Below, one piece after another: positions 8,635 to 17,021 of a stretch of DNA of 64,000 nucleotides; the stretch's first letter is position 1; each line of letters begins with the position of its first letter. Below the pieces are notes generated by a model. That model was not told the DNA's origin. It was given only the letters and a program-made list of their open reading frames with translations, and ran no database searches. Source of the DNA: Nocardioides marmoribigeumensis (GTDB lineage Bacteria > Actinomycetota > Actinomycetes > Propionibacteriales > Nocardioidaceae); the NCBI RefSeq assembly GCF_031458325.1, contig NZ_JAVDYG010000001.1:2666001-2730000 (forward strand). The letters run 5' to 3'. A program made the translations under genes and the position numbers.

Positions 8635-8640
8635 TAGGTT
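8635..8640 (+). promoter_or_regulatory. -10 box TAGGTT before the inositol-phosphatase family gene
   Basis: TAGGTT, then six bases, then the GTG start at 8647, with no ribosome binding site between. This is the arrangement of a leaderless actinobacterial gene. Confidence 0.5.
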
Positions 8641-8646
8641 GGGTCG

Positions 8647-9438
8647 GTGGCTGCCCCGGACGCGATGGACACCGACGCCGTGCTGGCCCTGCTCCAGGAG
8701 GTCGCCGCGGAGGTGGTCGACCCCCGCTTCCGCAACCTCGACCGCGACCAGGTCTCGAGCAAGGGCCGGCCCGGCGACCTGGTGACCGTCGTCGACCGCG
8801 AGGCGGAGGAGCGGCTGACCGCCGTCCTGCGTGCTGCCTACCCCGACGCGCTCGTGCTGGGCGAGGAGGCCGTGCACGCCGACCCCGGCCTGCGCGACCG
8901 CTTCGAGCACGCCGAGCACGCCTTCACCGTGGACCCGGTCGACGGCACCCGCCAGTTCGTCAAGGGCTCGCCGCACCACGCGATGATGCTCGCCGAGCTC
9001 CGCCGCGCGGAGGTGGTCCGCAGCTGGATCTGGCAGCCCCAGCACCGCACCGCCTACGTCGCCGAGCAGGGCGCCGGGGCGTGGCGGGACGGGGTGCGGC
9101 TGCAGCGGGCGCCGGTCGAGGCGACCCCCTCGCTCGAGGGCCGGTCCTGGCCCCGGCGGGCGATCGGGGTCGCGCGCCGGCTGCGGTTCACCTCGGTGTG
9201 CTGCGGCATCGACTACGGGCGGCTCGCCTCCGGCGAGGCCGACCACGCCGTCTACGTCCGGACCCAGCCGTGGGACCACGCACCGGGCAGCCTGCTGCTG
9301 CGCGAGGCCGGGGGGTGGATGGGCACCGCATCGGGGGAGGCCTACCGACCTCAGGCCCCGCGGCCGCGTCGCCTGGTCGCCGCCGGCGACCGCGCGACGT
9401 ACGACCTGGTGAGGGGTCTGCTGCCCGGGCGCCGATGA
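8647..9438 (+). CDS. Inositol monophosphatase family protein (HisN-like)
   Basis: A 263-residue Mg/Li-sensitive phosphatase fold. The metal-binding elements are all visible: LGEEAVHAD (Glu of motif 1), VDPVDGTRQFVKG (the DPxDGT motif, about residues 98-110) and QPWDHAPGSLLLREAGG (the WDxAPG motif). VTVVDREAEERL is the usual Asp-containing strand. Homologues include histidinol-phosphatase HisN, inositol monophosphatase and 3'-phosphoadenosine 5'-phosphate phosphatase CysQ. A PAP phosphatase role would suit the sulfate operon directly upstream, but the two transcripts look separate. The GTG start at 8647 follows a TAGGTT box by six bases. It faces the hemolysin-III gene convergently. Confidence 0.82.
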   Translation: MAAPDAMDTDAVLALLQEVAAEVVDPRFRNLDRDQVSSKGRPGDLVTVVDREAEERLTAVLRAAYPDALVLGEEAVHADPGLRDRFEHAEHAFTVDPVDGTRQFVKGSPHHAMMLAELRRAEVVRSWIWQPQHRTAYVAEQGAGAWRDGVRLQRAPVEATPSLEGRSWPRRAIGVARRLRFTSVCCGIDYGRLASGEADHAVYVRTQPWDHAPGSLLLREAGGWMGTASGEAYRPQAPRPRRLVAAGDRATYDLVRGLLPGRR

Positions 9439-9456
9439 GCCCCCGGGCGCCGACGG

Positions 9457-10200
9457 TCAGCGCAGGGAGTACGTCGCCAGCGAGATGCCGACGTAGTGGG
9501 TGATGAACGCCAGGATCGTGAAGGTGTGGAACACCTCGTGGAAGCCGAACCACGCCGGCCAGGGGTCGGGGCGCTGGAGGCCGTAGACCACGCCGCCGAT
9601 GGTGTAGAGGAGCCCGCCCGCCGCGATGAGGACGAAGACCGGCACGTTGCCGGCCGCGACGAAGTCGCCGGCGTAGAAGACCGCGGCCCACCCCAGCGCG
9701 ATGTAGATCGGCACGAACACCCACCGCGGGGCGCCGGCCCACAGCACCCGGGCGAGCACCCCCGCAGCGGCTCCGCCCCAGGCGACGCTGAGCAGCACCA
9801 CCCGGTCGGTCCCGTCGAGCATGAGGAGGGTGAAGGGCGTGTAGCTGCCGGCGATGAGCAGGAAGATGTTGGCGTGGTCGAGACGCTGCAGCACCCGCCA
9901 GGTGCGGGGGCTCCAGGTGCCGCGGTGGTAGACCGCCGAGACCGTGAACAGCAGCCCGGCCGAGAGGGCGAAGACCGCAGACCCGATGCGGGTCATCGCG
10001 GTCGGCGAGAGCGCCACCAGCACGATGCCCGCAGCGACGGTCAGCGGGGAGGTCACCGCGTGCAGCCAGCCCCGCAGCCGTGGCTTGATGTCCTCCTTGA
10101 GCTCGTGGAGGGCTGACTGCACCGACTCGCCCACCTGGTTGACCTGGGGGGGCAGGTGGGAGGCGACCCGTTCGCCGCCGCCACGCTCGTTGCTGGTCAT
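9457..10200 (-). CDS. trhA: Hemolysin III / TrhA family membrane protein
   Basis: A 247-residue seven-helix membrane protein of the PAQR/hemolysin III family (YqfA/TrhA), linked in other bacteria to membrane-energy and fluidity homeostasis. The first 45 residues are hydrophilic (LKEDIKPRLRGWLHAV marks the family entry), followed by about seven helices. Family metal-site residues are visible: SAVYHRGTW, RLDHANIFLLIAGSYTPF and FHEVFHTFTILAFITHY, supplying the conserved Ser, Asp and three His residues. ATG at 10200 was used. A TTG nine bases earlier would add three residues and has no support. The gap to the divergent isoprenyl transferase gene is only 38 bases. Confidence 0.9.
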   Translation of the reverse strand: MTSNERGGGERVASHLPPQVNQVGESVQSALHELKEDIKPRLRGWLHAVTSPLTVAAGIVLVALSPTAMTRIGSAVFALSAGLLFTVSAVYHRGTWSPRTWRVLQRLDHANIFLLIAGSYTPFTLLMLDGTDRVVLLSVAWGGAAAGVLARVLWAGAPRWVFVPIYIALGWAAVFYAGDFVAAGNVPVFVLIAAGGLLYTIGGVVYGLQRPDPWPAWFGFHEVFHTFTILAFITHYVGISLATYSLR

Positions 10201-10224
10201 GGGTCCCAAAATACCGCGGCCGAG

Positions 10225-10230
10225 TACCCT
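10225..10230 (+). promoter_or_regulatory. -10 box TACCCT before the isoprenyl transferase gene
   Basis: TACCCT lies eight bases upstream of the GTG start at 10239 in a 38-base divergent gap. There is no ribosome binding site, so a leaderless transcript is likely. Confidence 0.5.
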
Positions 10231-10238
10231 CGTGACTC

Positions 10239-11027
10239 GTGGGAGCCGGTCGGGACGCAGTCAAGCGCGTGCTCTACCCGGCGTACGAGGCGCGGCTCGT
10301 GCGCCGCCTGCGCGACGCCCAGGAACGGGGTCAGCTCCCCGCCCACGTCGGCGTCATGCTCGACGGCAACCGACGCTGGGCCAAGGCGGTCGGCGCCGAC
10401 AGCGCCGCCGGCCACCGCGCCGGCGCGGCCAACATCGAGCCGTTCCTCGGCTGGTGCGAGGACCTCGGCATCGAGGTCGTCACCCTGTGGCTGCTCTCCA
10501 CCGACAACCTCAACCGGCCCGAGGCCGAGCTCGTGCCCCTGCTCGGCATCATCGAGGACGTCGTCCAGGAGCTGCGCGACGCCGGACGCTGGCGGATCAA
10601 CCCGGTCGGCGCGCTCGACCTCCTGCCCGACTCCACCTCGCGCTGCCTCAAGGACGCCGCCGACGCGACCCGCGACGTCGACGGCCTGCTGGTCAACGTC
10701 GCGGTGGGGTACGGCGGCCGCCGCGAGATCGCCGACGCCGTGCGGTCCCTGCTCCAGCACCACGCCAGCGAGGGCACCACGATCGAGGAGCTGGCCAGCA
10801 TCCTCGACGTGGAGCACATCGCCGAGCACCTCTACACCAAGGGCCAGCCCGACCCCGACCTGGTGATCCGCACCTCGGGGGAGCAGCGGCTGGGCGGCTT
10901 CCTGCTGTGGCAGAGCACGCACAGCGAGTTCTACTTCTGCGAGGCCTACTGGCCCGACTTCCGCCGCGTCGACTTCCTGCGCGCGCTGCGCGCCTACTCC
11001 GAGCGCCATCGCCGCTTCGGCGTCTGA
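10239..11027 (+). CDS. uppS: Isoprenyl transferase (cis-prenyltransferase, UppS-like)
   Basis: A 262-residue cis-prenyltransferase that condenses isopentenyl diphosphate with an allylic diphosphate. The diphosphate-binding motif VMLDGNRRWAKAVG is at about residues 38-51; the Asp of this motif is catalytic. FLGWCEDLGIEVVTLWLLSTDNLNRP follows, and PDLVIRTSGEQRLGGFLLWQS with the WPDF ending completes the family pattern. Actinobacteria have two such enzymes, a short Z-FPP synthase (Rv1086-like) and a long decaprenyl diphosphate synthase (UppS-like). The sequence alone does not assign it to one of these, so the symbol is by family. It is the lipid-carrier branch that also needs the IspH product encoded at 37.3 kb. 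Confidence 0.87.
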   Translation: MGAGRDAVKRVLYPAYEARLVRRLRDAQERGQLPAHVGVMLDGNRRWAKAVGADSAAGHRAGAANIEPFLGWCEDLGIEVVTLWLLSTDNLNRPEAELVPLLGIIEDVVQELRDAGRWRINPVGALDLLPDSTSRCLKDAADATRDVDGLLVNVAVGYGGRREIADAVRSLLQHHASEGTTIEELASILDVEHIAEHLYTKGQPDPDLVIRTSGEQRLGGFLLWQSTHSEFYFCEAYWPDFRRVDFLRALRAYSERHRRFGV

Positions 11028-11142
11028 CCGTTCGCCGCACGTTCACCCGCCGAGCGTGCGTGTCGGCGCGGTCCGGCCCCCTGGTCGCCGTACCGTCGGA
11101 ACAGCCTCGGGTGGGGAAGCCCGGGGCGCGGGAGGCCCAACC

Positions 11143-11261
11143 TCGTGACAGCTCACGAACAAGCGAGAGGGTCCGCACTCGGACCCTCGGGCCCGGTCCC
11201 GGTCGGCCACGACTGAGGGACCGGGGCGCTGAGTGCGCGTGCCGGTCCCGCGAGGAGCGAG
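11143..11261 (+). promoter_or_regulatory. Structured 5' leader of the phoH gene with alternative stems
   Basis: Three consecutive perfect hairpins: 11143-11158 (6-bp stem, CAGC loop), 11167-11188 (9-bp stem GAGGGTCCG, CACT loop) and 11192-11225 (9-bp stem CCCGGTCCC/GGGACCGGG, 16-base loop). A second CCGGTCCC at 11242-11249, just before the GAGGAG ribosome binding site (11252-11257), can pair with the same GGGACCGG arm (11217-11224). The two pairings are mutually exclusive, which is the design of a cis-acting RNA switch or attenuator. Ligand and regulation are unknown. Confidence 0.45.
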
Positions 11262-12569
11262 ATGTTCTCGACCAACCGCACCACGCGCACGTACGTCCTC
11301 GACACGAGCGTCCTGCTCGCCGATCCCTCCGCGCTGACGCGCTTCGAGGAGCACGCCGTCGTGCTGCCCGTCGTGGTGATCACCGAGCTGGAGGCCAAGC
11401 GCGACCACCCCGAGCTGGGGTACTTCGCGCGAGCGGCGCTGCGGCACCTCGACGAGCTGCGCGTCGAGCACGGACGGCTCGACCGCCCGGTCCCGGTGGG
11501 GGAGGTCGGCGGCACCCTGCGCGTCGAGCTCAACCACACCGACGCCTCGTCGCTGCCCTCCGGCTTCCGCCTCGGCGACAACGACACCCGCATCCTCGCG
11601 GTGGCGCGCAACCTCGCCGACGAGGGCCACACCGTGACCCTGGTCAGCAAGGACCTGCCGCTGCGGATCAAGGCCTCCGCGGTGGGGCTGGACGCCCAGG
11701 AGTACCGCGCGGAGCTCGCCCCGGAGTCCGGCTGGACCGGCATGGTCGAGCTCGACGTCGAGGCCGCCGACCTCGACGAGCTGTACGACGGCGGCCGGGT
11801 CGAGCTGGAGGAGGCGCGCGAGCTGCCCTGCCACACCGGGCTGGTGCTGCTCTCCGAGCGCGGCAGCGCGCTGGGCCGCGTCCGCGCCGACAAGAGCGTG
11901 GCGCTGGTCCGCGGGGACCGCGAGGCGTTCGGGGTGCACGGCCGGTCCGCCGAGCAGCGGGTCGCGCTCGACCTCCTGCTCGACCCCGAGGTCGGCATCG
12001 TCTCCCTCGGGGGCCGGGCCGGCACCGGCAAGTCGGCGCTGGCGCTGTGCGCCGGGCTCGAGGCGGTGATGGAGCGCCGCCAGCACCGCAAGGTGGTCGT
12101 GTTCCGGCCGCTCTACGCCGTCGGCGGCCAGGAGCTCGGCTACCTGCCGGGCAGCGAGGCCGAGAAGATGGGTCCCTGGGCCCAGGCGGTCTTCGACACC
12201 CTCGGCGCGATCACCGGCACCGACGTGATCGAGGAGGTGCTCGACCGCGGGATGCTCGAGGTGCTCCCGCTGACCCACATCCGCGGCCGCTCCCTGCACG
12301 ACGCGTTCGTCATCGTCGACGAGGCGCAGTCGCTGGAGCGCAACGTGCTGCTCACCGTCCTCTCGCGCATCGGGGCCAACTCCAAGGTGGTGCTCACCCA
12401 CGACGTGGCGCAGCGCGACAACCTGCGGGTCGGCCGGCACGACGGCGTCGTCGCGGTGGTCGAGCGGCTCAAGGGGCACCCGCTGTTCGCCCACGTCACG
12501 CTGACCCGCTCGGAGCGCTCGCCGATCGCGGCGCTGGTCACCGACCTGCTGGAGAGCGTGACCGTCTGA
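11262..12569 (+). CDS. PIN-domain / PhoH-family ATPase (PhoH2 type)
   Basis: A 435-residue fusion. The N-terminal PIN nuclease domain (about residues 9-140) has Asp14 in YVLDTSVLL, the acidic [10 protein letters not shown] helix and [14 protein letters not shown]. The C-terminal PhoH NTPase domain has Walker [12 protein letters not shown] (Lys257) and Walker [13 protein letters not shown] (Asp353), with [14 protein letters not shown] as sensor region. The layout and length match mycobacterial PhoH2, described as an RNA helicase/RNase that can work as a toxin with a small upstream antitoxin. The ATG has GAGGAG five bases upstream. I found no convincing antitoxin gene upstream; instead the 234-base gap holds a strongly folded leader. 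Confidence 0.92.
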   Translation: MFSTNRTTRTYVLDTSVLLADPSALTRFEEHAVVLPVVVITELEAKRDHPELGYFARAALRHLDELRVEHGRLDRPVPVGEVGGTLRVELNHTDASSLPSGFRLGDNDTRILAVARNLADEGHTVTLVSKDLPLRIKASAVGLDAQEYRAELAPESGWTGMVELDVEAADLDELYDGGRVELEEARELPCHTGLVLLSERGSALGRVRADKSVALVRGDREAFGVHGRSAEQRVALDLLLDPEVGIVSLGGRAGTGKSALALCAGLEAVMERRQHRKVVVFRPLYAVGGQELGYLPGSEAEKMGPWAQAVFDTLGAITGTDVIEEVLDRGMLEVLPLTHIRGRSLHDAFVIVDEAQSLERNVLLTVLSRIGANSKVVLTHDVAQRDNLRVGRHDGVVAVVERLKGHPLFAHVTLTRSERSPIAALVTDLLESVTV

Positions 12570-12590
12570 GCGGGCCCACCGGTCTAGACC

Positions 12591-12628
12591 GGGACGGGGT
12601 GGGATCGTGAGCGTTCTCACCCCGTCTC
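12591..12628. terminator. Stem-loop after phoH
   Basis: GACGGGGTG (12593-12601) pairs with CACCCCGTC (12618-12626). An inner GTGAG-CGTT-CTCAC hairpin (12607-12620) is an alternative. It lies 21 bases after the phoH stop and lacks a T-run, as is usual in this GC range. Confidence 0.4.
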
Positions 12629-12834
12629 AGCGGGTTAGCCAGCCGCTAGCAGGCGGGCACGCGCGGCGTGGTCCTTCGCACACCGCCTCGGCGTGACATC
12701 GCGGGTCCCGATGGGTGAGGGTGGAAGACGTCCGGCCCACTCGGGAGCCGGCTGGCGGATCCCCGGATCCCCGGGCTCGAGCAGCCCACGCGGACCGCCT
12801 GTCCTGCCGTCGACGTACAGCGAGCTGAAAGTCT
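12629..12834 (+). promoter_or_regulatory. Upstream region of the secreted transglycosylase-like gene
   Basis: About 200 bases without a coding frame of note. Short inverted repeats (for example the GGATCCCCGGATCC stretch at 12767-12780) and a weak AAAG purine stretch near 12828-12831 are present. Actinobacterial cell-wall hydrolase genes often carry long leaders with c-di-AMP riboswitches, but I could not match that consensus here. Confidence 0.25.
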
Positions 12835-13539
12835 GTGACTTCCAACCCTGCCCATACCGACACCACGACCACCACCACCCCGCACGACCAGCACGAGCAT
12901 GACCAGCACGGCTCCGGCCACTCGCGCCGGCGTACCTTCCGCAAGGCGCTGACCGGGGTCACCCTGACCGCCCTCGCCCTGGGCGCCGTCGGTGGCGCAG
13001 CCGTCGCCGTCGACCGCCGGGCCGAGCGGCCCGACGCGGCCGCTGCCGCGCTCGCCGCGGCCGAGGCGCGCCAGAGCACCGGCATCGCCGACCTGGGTGA
13101 GCGTGGCTCGACCACCTCGCGCTCGCTGCGCGGCCCGGTCGACCCGGCCAAGGCCGCCCTCGTGCGCGCCGCCACCCGGTCGGGCGGCCAGGTCACCCGC
13201 ACCGCGAAGGTCGACCCGGTCGAGGCCGCGGCGGCCACCGGCGACCCCAAGGCGATCGCCCAGGCCATGCTCGGCCGGTTCGGCTTCGGCTCCGACCAGT
13301 TCTCCTGCCTGGAGTCGCTGTGGGACAAGGAGTCCGGCTGGGACCCGCACGCCAGCAACCCCTCCTCGGGCGCCTACGGCATCCCGCAGTCGCTGCCCGG
13401 CTCCAAGATGGCCAGCGCCGGCGCGGACTGGCAGACCAACCCCGCCACGCAGATCGAGTGGGGCCTGGGCTACATCCGCGACAGCTACGGCTCGCCGTGC
13501 TCCGCGTGGGGCCACAGCGAGGCCAACGGCTGGTACTGA
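12835..13539 (+). CDS. Secreted transglycosylase-like protein (aggregation-promoting-factor C-terminal domain)
   Basis: A 234-residue exported protein. Residues 1-35 are hydrophilic with a Thr/His/Asp-rich stretch; a hydrophobic signal/anchor follows (about 37-57, KALTGVTLTALALGAVGGAAVAV). An Ala/Arg-rich linker then leads to a C-terminal lysozyme-like domain (about residues 140-234) with CLESLWDKESGWDPHASNP, SSGAYGIPQSLPGSKMASAG and WGLGYIRDSYGSPCSAWGH. The Glu in WDKESGW is the likely catalytic acid. Two cysteines can form a disulfide. The predicted role is peptidoglycan remodelling outside the cell. The GTG start at 12835 has only a weak purine stretch upstream, so the start is uncertain. 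Confidence 0.82.
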   Translation: MTSNPAHTDTTTTTTPHDQHEHDQHGSGHSRRRTFRKALTGVTLTALALGAVGGAAVAVDRRAERPDAAAAALAAAEARQSTGIADLGERGSTTSRSLRGPVDPAKAALVRAATRSGGQVTRTAKVDPVEAAAATGDPKAIAQAMLGRFGFGSDQFSCLESLWDKESGWDPHASNPSSGAYGIPQSLPGSKMASAGADWQTNPATQIEWGLGYIRDSYGSPCSAWGHSEANGWY

Positions 13540-13556
13540 CCCACCACGCCCCGACC

Positions 13557-13586
13557 GAGGCCCCCGGACCGCCGTCCGGGGGCCTC
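13557..13586. terminator. Strong bidirectional stem-loop between convergent genes
   Basis: GAGGCCCCCGGA, loop CCGCCG, TCCGGGGGCCTC: a perfect 12-bp stem placed between the transglycosylase gene (+) and the DUF72 gene (-), where it can end transcription from both sides. Confidence 0.7.
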
Positions 13587-13592
13587 GTCGCG

Positions 13593-14405
13593 TCAGGCGA
13601 GCCGCTGCTGCAGCCGCAGCGCGTCCCAGGGGGCGAAGCCCTTCATGTCGTTGTCGAAGTAGACGAACACGTCGTGGTCCGGTGACCACTCCCGGCACCG
13701 CTCGGCCCAGCGGTCCAGGGAGTCGTCGGAGTAGCCGCTGGCGTAGAGCTCCTGGTCGCCGTGCAGCCGGACGTAGCGCACGTCGCTGGTGTCGGCGTCG
13801 GCCATCGGCCACTTGCCGGCGGAGTCCGACAGCACGCACCCCACGCCGTGCTCGGCCAGCTGGGCGAACGCCTCGTCGGTGCAGAACGAGGTGCTGCGGA
13901 ACTCCAGCACGTGGCGCAGCGGCCGGTCGGCGTCGGTCGTGGTCAGCGCCCGGTCCTCGGCCAGCTTGTCGTCGTGCCGCGCGGCGGTGGCGGCGGCCTC
14001 GGTCGTGGTGCGCGGCAGGAGCGTGAGGAAGTCCTCGAGCAGCGCGTGGTCGTAGGTCAGGCGCTCCGGCAGCTGCCACAGCAGGGGACCGAGCTTGGGG
14101 CCGAGCGCGAGCACGCCGGAGGCCAGGAAGTTGGCCAGCGGCGTCTCCACGTCGCGCAGCCGCTTGAGGTGGGTGATGAAGCGCCCGCCCTTGACCGCGA
14201 AGACGAAGTCGTCGGGGGTCTCCGCGGCCCAGCGGGCGTACGACGACGGGCGCTGCAGCGAGTAGAACGAGCCGTTGACCTCGACCGACCCCAGCTGCTG
14301 CGCGGCGTAGGCGAGCTCGTCGCGCTGACGGAGCCCCTGGGGGTAGAAGTCGCCCCGCCAACCGGCGTAGGTCCAGCCGGAGATGCCGATGCGGATCTCA
14401 CCCAT
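13593..14405 (-). CDS. DUF72 domain-containing protein (YecE-like)
   Basis: A 270-residue TIM-barrel-type protein of the DUF72 family, function unproven. Hallmarks are the start IRIGISGWTYAGWRGDFYP, SVEVNGSFYSLQRPSSYARWA, FVFAVKGGRFITHLKRL, LGPKLGPLLWQLPE and the C-terminal DVFVYFDNDMKGFAPWDALRL. The ATG at 14405 has a GGGA element about nine bases upstream. It lies 11 bases downstream of fumC on the same strand and may be co-transcribed with it. An Arg/Asp-rich insertion around residues 150-170 is not conserved-looking. Confidence 0.9.
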   Translation of the reverse strand: MGEIRIGISGWTYAGWRGDFYPQGLRQRDELAYAAQQLGSVEVNGSFYSLQRPSSYARWAAETPDDFVFAVKGGRFITHLKRLRDVETPLANFLASGVLALGPKLGPLLWQLPERLTYDHALLEDFLTLLPRTTTEAAATAARHDDKLAEDRALTTTDADRPLRHVLEFRSTSFCTDEAFAQLAEHGVGCVLSDSAGKWPMADADTSDVRYVRLHGDQELYASGYSDDSLDRWAERCREWSPDHDVFVYFDNDMKGFAPWDALRLQQRLA

Positions 14406-14416
14406 CGCGTGTCCCG

Positions 14417-15805
14417 TCAGGGGTGGGTCATCGACTCCACGTCGAGGGCCTCGTCGAGCTGCTCCTCGGTGAGCTCGCCGGACTCGACGTGGCCCTGGGC
14501 GATGACCGCCTCGCGGATGGTCGTGCCGTCGGCGATCGCCCGCTTGGCCACCTTGGCCGCCGCCTCGTAGCCGATGTGCTTGTTGAGGGGCGTGACCACC
14601 GAGGGCGAGGACTCGGCGTACTCCCGCATCCGCTCGGTGTCGGCCTCGATGCCGTCGATGCACCGCTCGGCGAGGACCGTGCTCGCCGCCGCGAGCAGCC
14701 GCACCGACTCGAGCACGTTGCGCGCGATCACCGGCATCTGGACGTTGAGCTCGAAGCTGCCGCTCGCGCCGGCGGTGGTGACGGTCAGGTCGTTGCCGAT
14801 CACCTGGGAGCACACCATGAGCGTGGCCTCCGGCAGGACCGGGTTGACCTTGCCGGGCATGATGCTCGACCCCGGCTGGAGGTCGGGCAGGTGGATCTCG
14901 GCCAGGCCGGTGCGCGGGCCCGAGGACATCCAGCGCAGGTCGTTGCAGATCTTGGTCAGGCCGACGGCGAAGGTGCGCAGCTGGCCCGACAGCTCGACCA
15001 GCGAGTCGCGCCCGCCCTGGGCCTCGAAGTGGTCCGACGCCTCGGTGAACGGCAGGCCGGTCATCTCGGCCAGCTCCTCGATCACGGCGGCCGCGAAGCC
15101 CTGCGGGGTGTTGATGCCGGTGCCGACGGCGGTGCCGCCGAGGGGGAGGGCGGCGACCCGGGGGAGGGTGCTCTCGAGCCGCTCCTGCGCGAGGCGCACG
15201 ATCGCGGCGTAGCCGCCGAGCTCCTGGCCGAGCATCACCGGCGTCGCGTCCATGAGGTGGGTGCGGCCGGACTTCACCGTGGTGGCGAACTCCTCGGCCT
15301 TGCGCTCCAGCGACTGCGCGAGCGTGTCGAGCGCCGGCTGCAACCGGTCGGTGACCGCGCGCACGGCCGCGACGTGGATCGAGGTCGGGAAGGTGTCGTT
15401 GCTCGACTGGCTGGCGTTGACGTGGTCGTTGGGGTGCGCCTCGGTCCCGGCCTTCGCTGCGAGGGTGGCGAGCACCTCGTTCATGTTCATGTTGGAGCTG
15501 GTGCCGGACCCGGTCTGGAAGACGTCGACGGGGAACGCCTCGTCGTGCTCCCCGGCCGCGACCTGCTCGGCGGCGGACACGATCGCGTCGGCGACGTCCT
15601 GGTCGAGGACGCCGAGGCGGGCGTTGACCTTGGCGGCGGCGGCCTTCACCAGCGCCAGGGCGTGGAGGTGGTCGGCCTCGAGCGGCGTGCCGCTGATCGG
15701 GAAGTTCTCGACGGCCCGCTGGGTCTGCGCCCGCCACAGCGCGTCGGCGGGGACCTCGATGTCGCCCATGCTGTCGTGCTCGGTCCTGGTCTCCTGCGTG
15801 CTCAT
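14417..15805 (-). CDS. fumC: Class II fumarate hydratase
   Basis: A 462-residue homotetrameric, iron-independent fumarase that interconverts fumarate and malate in the TCA cycle. Family signatures are present in order: [44 protein letters not shown] and the fumarase/aspartase loop [11 protein letters not shown] (around residues 311-321). The ATG at 15805 overlaps the stop of the spermidine-synthase-like gene (ATGA), which fixes the start within a much longer open frame. A second, unrelated class I fumarase lies at 17.7-19.4 kb. The close spacing of the two iso-functional enzymes suggests use under different iron or oxygen conditions. Confidence 0.96.
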   Translation of the reverse strand: MSTQETRTEHDSMGDIEVPADALWRAQTQRAVENFPISGTPLEADHLHALALVKAAAAKVNARLGVLDQDVADAIVSAAEQVAAGEHDEAFPVDVFQTGSGTSSNMNMNEVLATLAAKAGTEAHPNDHVNASQSSNDTFPTSIHVAAVRAVTDRLQPALDTLAQSLERKAEEFATTVKSGRTHLMDATPVMLGQELGGYAAIVRLAQERLESTLPRVAALPLGGTAVGTGINTPQGFAAAVIEELAEMTGLPFTEASDHFEAQGGRDSLVELSGQLRTFAVGLTKICNDLRWMSSGPRTGLAEIHLPDLQPGSSIMPGKVNPVLPEATLMVCSQVIGNDLTVTTAGASGSFELNVQMPVIARNVLESVRLLAAASTVLAERCIDGIEADTERMREYAESSPSVVTPLNKHIGYEAAAKVAKRAIADGTTIREAVIAQGHVESGELTEEQLDEALDVESMTHP

Positions 15806-16497
15806 GCCGACTGCGTACCCCCCAGGTGCAGCCAGTAGGCCTCCTCGCGACCCTGCAGCCGCACCGGCAGCGGCACGGTCCAGGCCGTCGCGCACACCTG
15901 GGCCAGCGCCTCCTCCAGCGCGGCCGAGGGCGAGGCCGACCACACCGCCACGACGCCGCCCGGCGCGAGCACCCGTCGTACGCCGGCGAGGAAGGGGGTG
16001 GCGTAGATGCCCGCGTTGCCCTCGTGGACCAGGAAGTCCGGCCCGTTGTCGACGTCCAGCAGCACCAGGTCGTACGACGAGTCCCCGGCCTGCGCGACCG
16101 CCTCCTGCACCGCGCCGGTCCAGAGGTCCAGGCGCCCGTCCACGAGTGCGGCACGGTCCGCCGGGTGGCCCACGGTCCCGTCGCGGAACCACCCGACCAG
16201 CGCCTCCTCGAGCTCGGCGACGACGACACGCTCGACCCGCTCGTCGGCGAGCACCGCGTGGGTGGTGAACCCGAGCCCGAGCCCTCCGACCAGCACCCGC
16301 CGCGGGCTCCCCACCTGCGCCAGCGCGGCTCGGGCGAGCTCGACCTCGGTCGAGGTCTCGGCGGTGTCCATCACGAAGACGCCGTTGACCCGCAGCTCCA
16401 GCACGGGGTCCGCGAGGGCCGGGTCGTGGCGGCGCCGCAGCACCACCTCGCCGCGCTCCGACGCCGATCGCGCCAGCTCGTCGTACTCGAAGGTCAC
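15802..16497 (-). CDS. Spermidine-synthase-like Rossmann protein
   Basis: A 231-residue protein with the fold of spermidine synthase/SAM-dependent methyltransferases. The nucleotide-binding loop is [20 protein letters not shown] (about residues 74-93), then [17 protein letters not shown] and [21 protein letters not shown]. It lacks the usual DxxD polyamine-binding pattern, so aminopropyl transfer is not assured. The GTG start at 16497 overlaps the DUF427 stop (GTGA), and its stop overlaps the fumC ATG, so DUF427, this gene and fumC form a coupled unit. An upstream extension is an Arg/Gly-rich shadow of the DUF427 gene. Confidence 0.78.
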   Translation of the reverse strand: MTFEYDELARSASERGEVVLRRRHDPALADPVLELRVNGVFVMDTAETSTEVELARAALAQVGSPRRVLVGGLGLGFTTHAVLADERVERVVVAELEEALVGWFRDGTVGHPADRAALVDGRLDLWTGAVQEAVAQAGDSSYDLVLLDVDNGPDFLVHEGNAGIYATPFLAGVRRVLAPGGVVAVWSASPSAALEEALAQVCATAWTVPLPVRLQGREEAYWLHLGGTQSA

Positions 16498-16994
16498 CAG
16501 CCCATCGTGCCCGGGCCGCCCTTGAAGGGGCCGGCGACCCGAGGCGTGATCCAGCCGCCGTAGAACGACCCCTCCTGCGGGACCACCTCGACGCCGTCGA
16601 CCACGCACCGGTCGACGGTGTGGGCGTAGAGCGCCACGTGGTCCCGGAGCACGACCGCCCGCGGCGAGGGGTCGGGGTAGGTCCACGCGGCGCGGGCCGC
16701 GACGCGGTCACCGCCGACGAGGTCGAGGTAGGTCGCGCGCCCCTTCCACTCGCACCACGACGAGCCGCCGGCCGGGCGCAGGGCGCCCTCCACGAACGCC
16801 TCGGGCGGCAGGTAGTAGGTCGGGGGGTGTGAGGTCTCCAGCACCGCCCAGGCGTGCCGCGTGTCGGCGATCGTCACGCCGCCGAGCACGACCTGGATGC
16901 TCTCGCCCCACTGCACGAGCTCGGGGGGACGGGGGAAGTCCCACACCGAGACCTGACCGGGACCGACGGGGTCGCGAGGAGGCGGGTAGCGCAC
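16494..16994 (-). CDS. DUF427 domain-containing protein
   Basis: A 166-residue protein of the DUF427 family, which has a small beta-rich fold and unknown biochemical function. Typical sequences are [50 protein letters not shown] and the closing [24 protein letters not shown]. Several GTG codons could start it. 16994 was chosen because a CAGGCT box lies exactly seven bases upstream, mirrored by the divergent DUF3817 gene. GTG at 17000 is the alternative. It is the first gene of the coupled group leading into fumC. Confidence 0.85.
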   Translation of the reverse strand: MRYPPPRDPVGPGQVSVWDFPRPPELVQWGESIQVVLGGVTIADTRHAWAVLETSHPPTYYLPPEAFVEGALRPAGGSSWCEWKGRATYLDLVGGDRVAARAAWTYPDPSPRAVVLRDHVALYAHTVDRCVVDGVEVVPQEGSFYGGWITPRVAGPFKGGPGTMGW

Positions 16995-17001
16995 GACCAC
17001 C

Positions 17002-17014
17002 AGCCTGTCAGGCT
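17002..17014. promoter_or_regulatory. AGCCTG-T-CAGGCT palindrome between divergent genes
   Basis: A perfect 6+1+6 palindrome in the 27-base gap between DUF427 (-) and DUF3817 (+). Read outward on each strand, CAGGCT ends seven bases before the GTG at 16994 and seven bases before the ATG at 17022. The two arms could be overlapping -10 elements for two leaderless genes, or an operator. Confidence 0.4.
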
Positions 17015-17021
17015 CGTGGTC

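Noticed and set aside
11028-11261. Small antitoxin gene upstream of phoH
   Set aside because: No frame with a start, ribosome binding site and plausible composition was found; the region is better explained by RNA structure.
9944-12610. Very long Arg/Pro/Gly-rich open frame on the plus strand
   Set aside because: It runs through uppS and phoH in another frame with low-complexity composition, a common effect of high GC third positions; the real genes explain the sequence.
12629-12834. c-di-AMP (ydaO) riboswitch
   Set aside because: Position before a cell-wall hydrolase gene is right, but the conserved GGGGGAACC and GTCAGCTAACC-type blocks were not found in order on the plus strand.
16854-17021. 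Longer N-terminus of the DUF3817 protein
   Set aside because: The extension is antisense to DUF427 and resembles no DUF3817 protein; ATG at 17022 begins just before the conserved domain.
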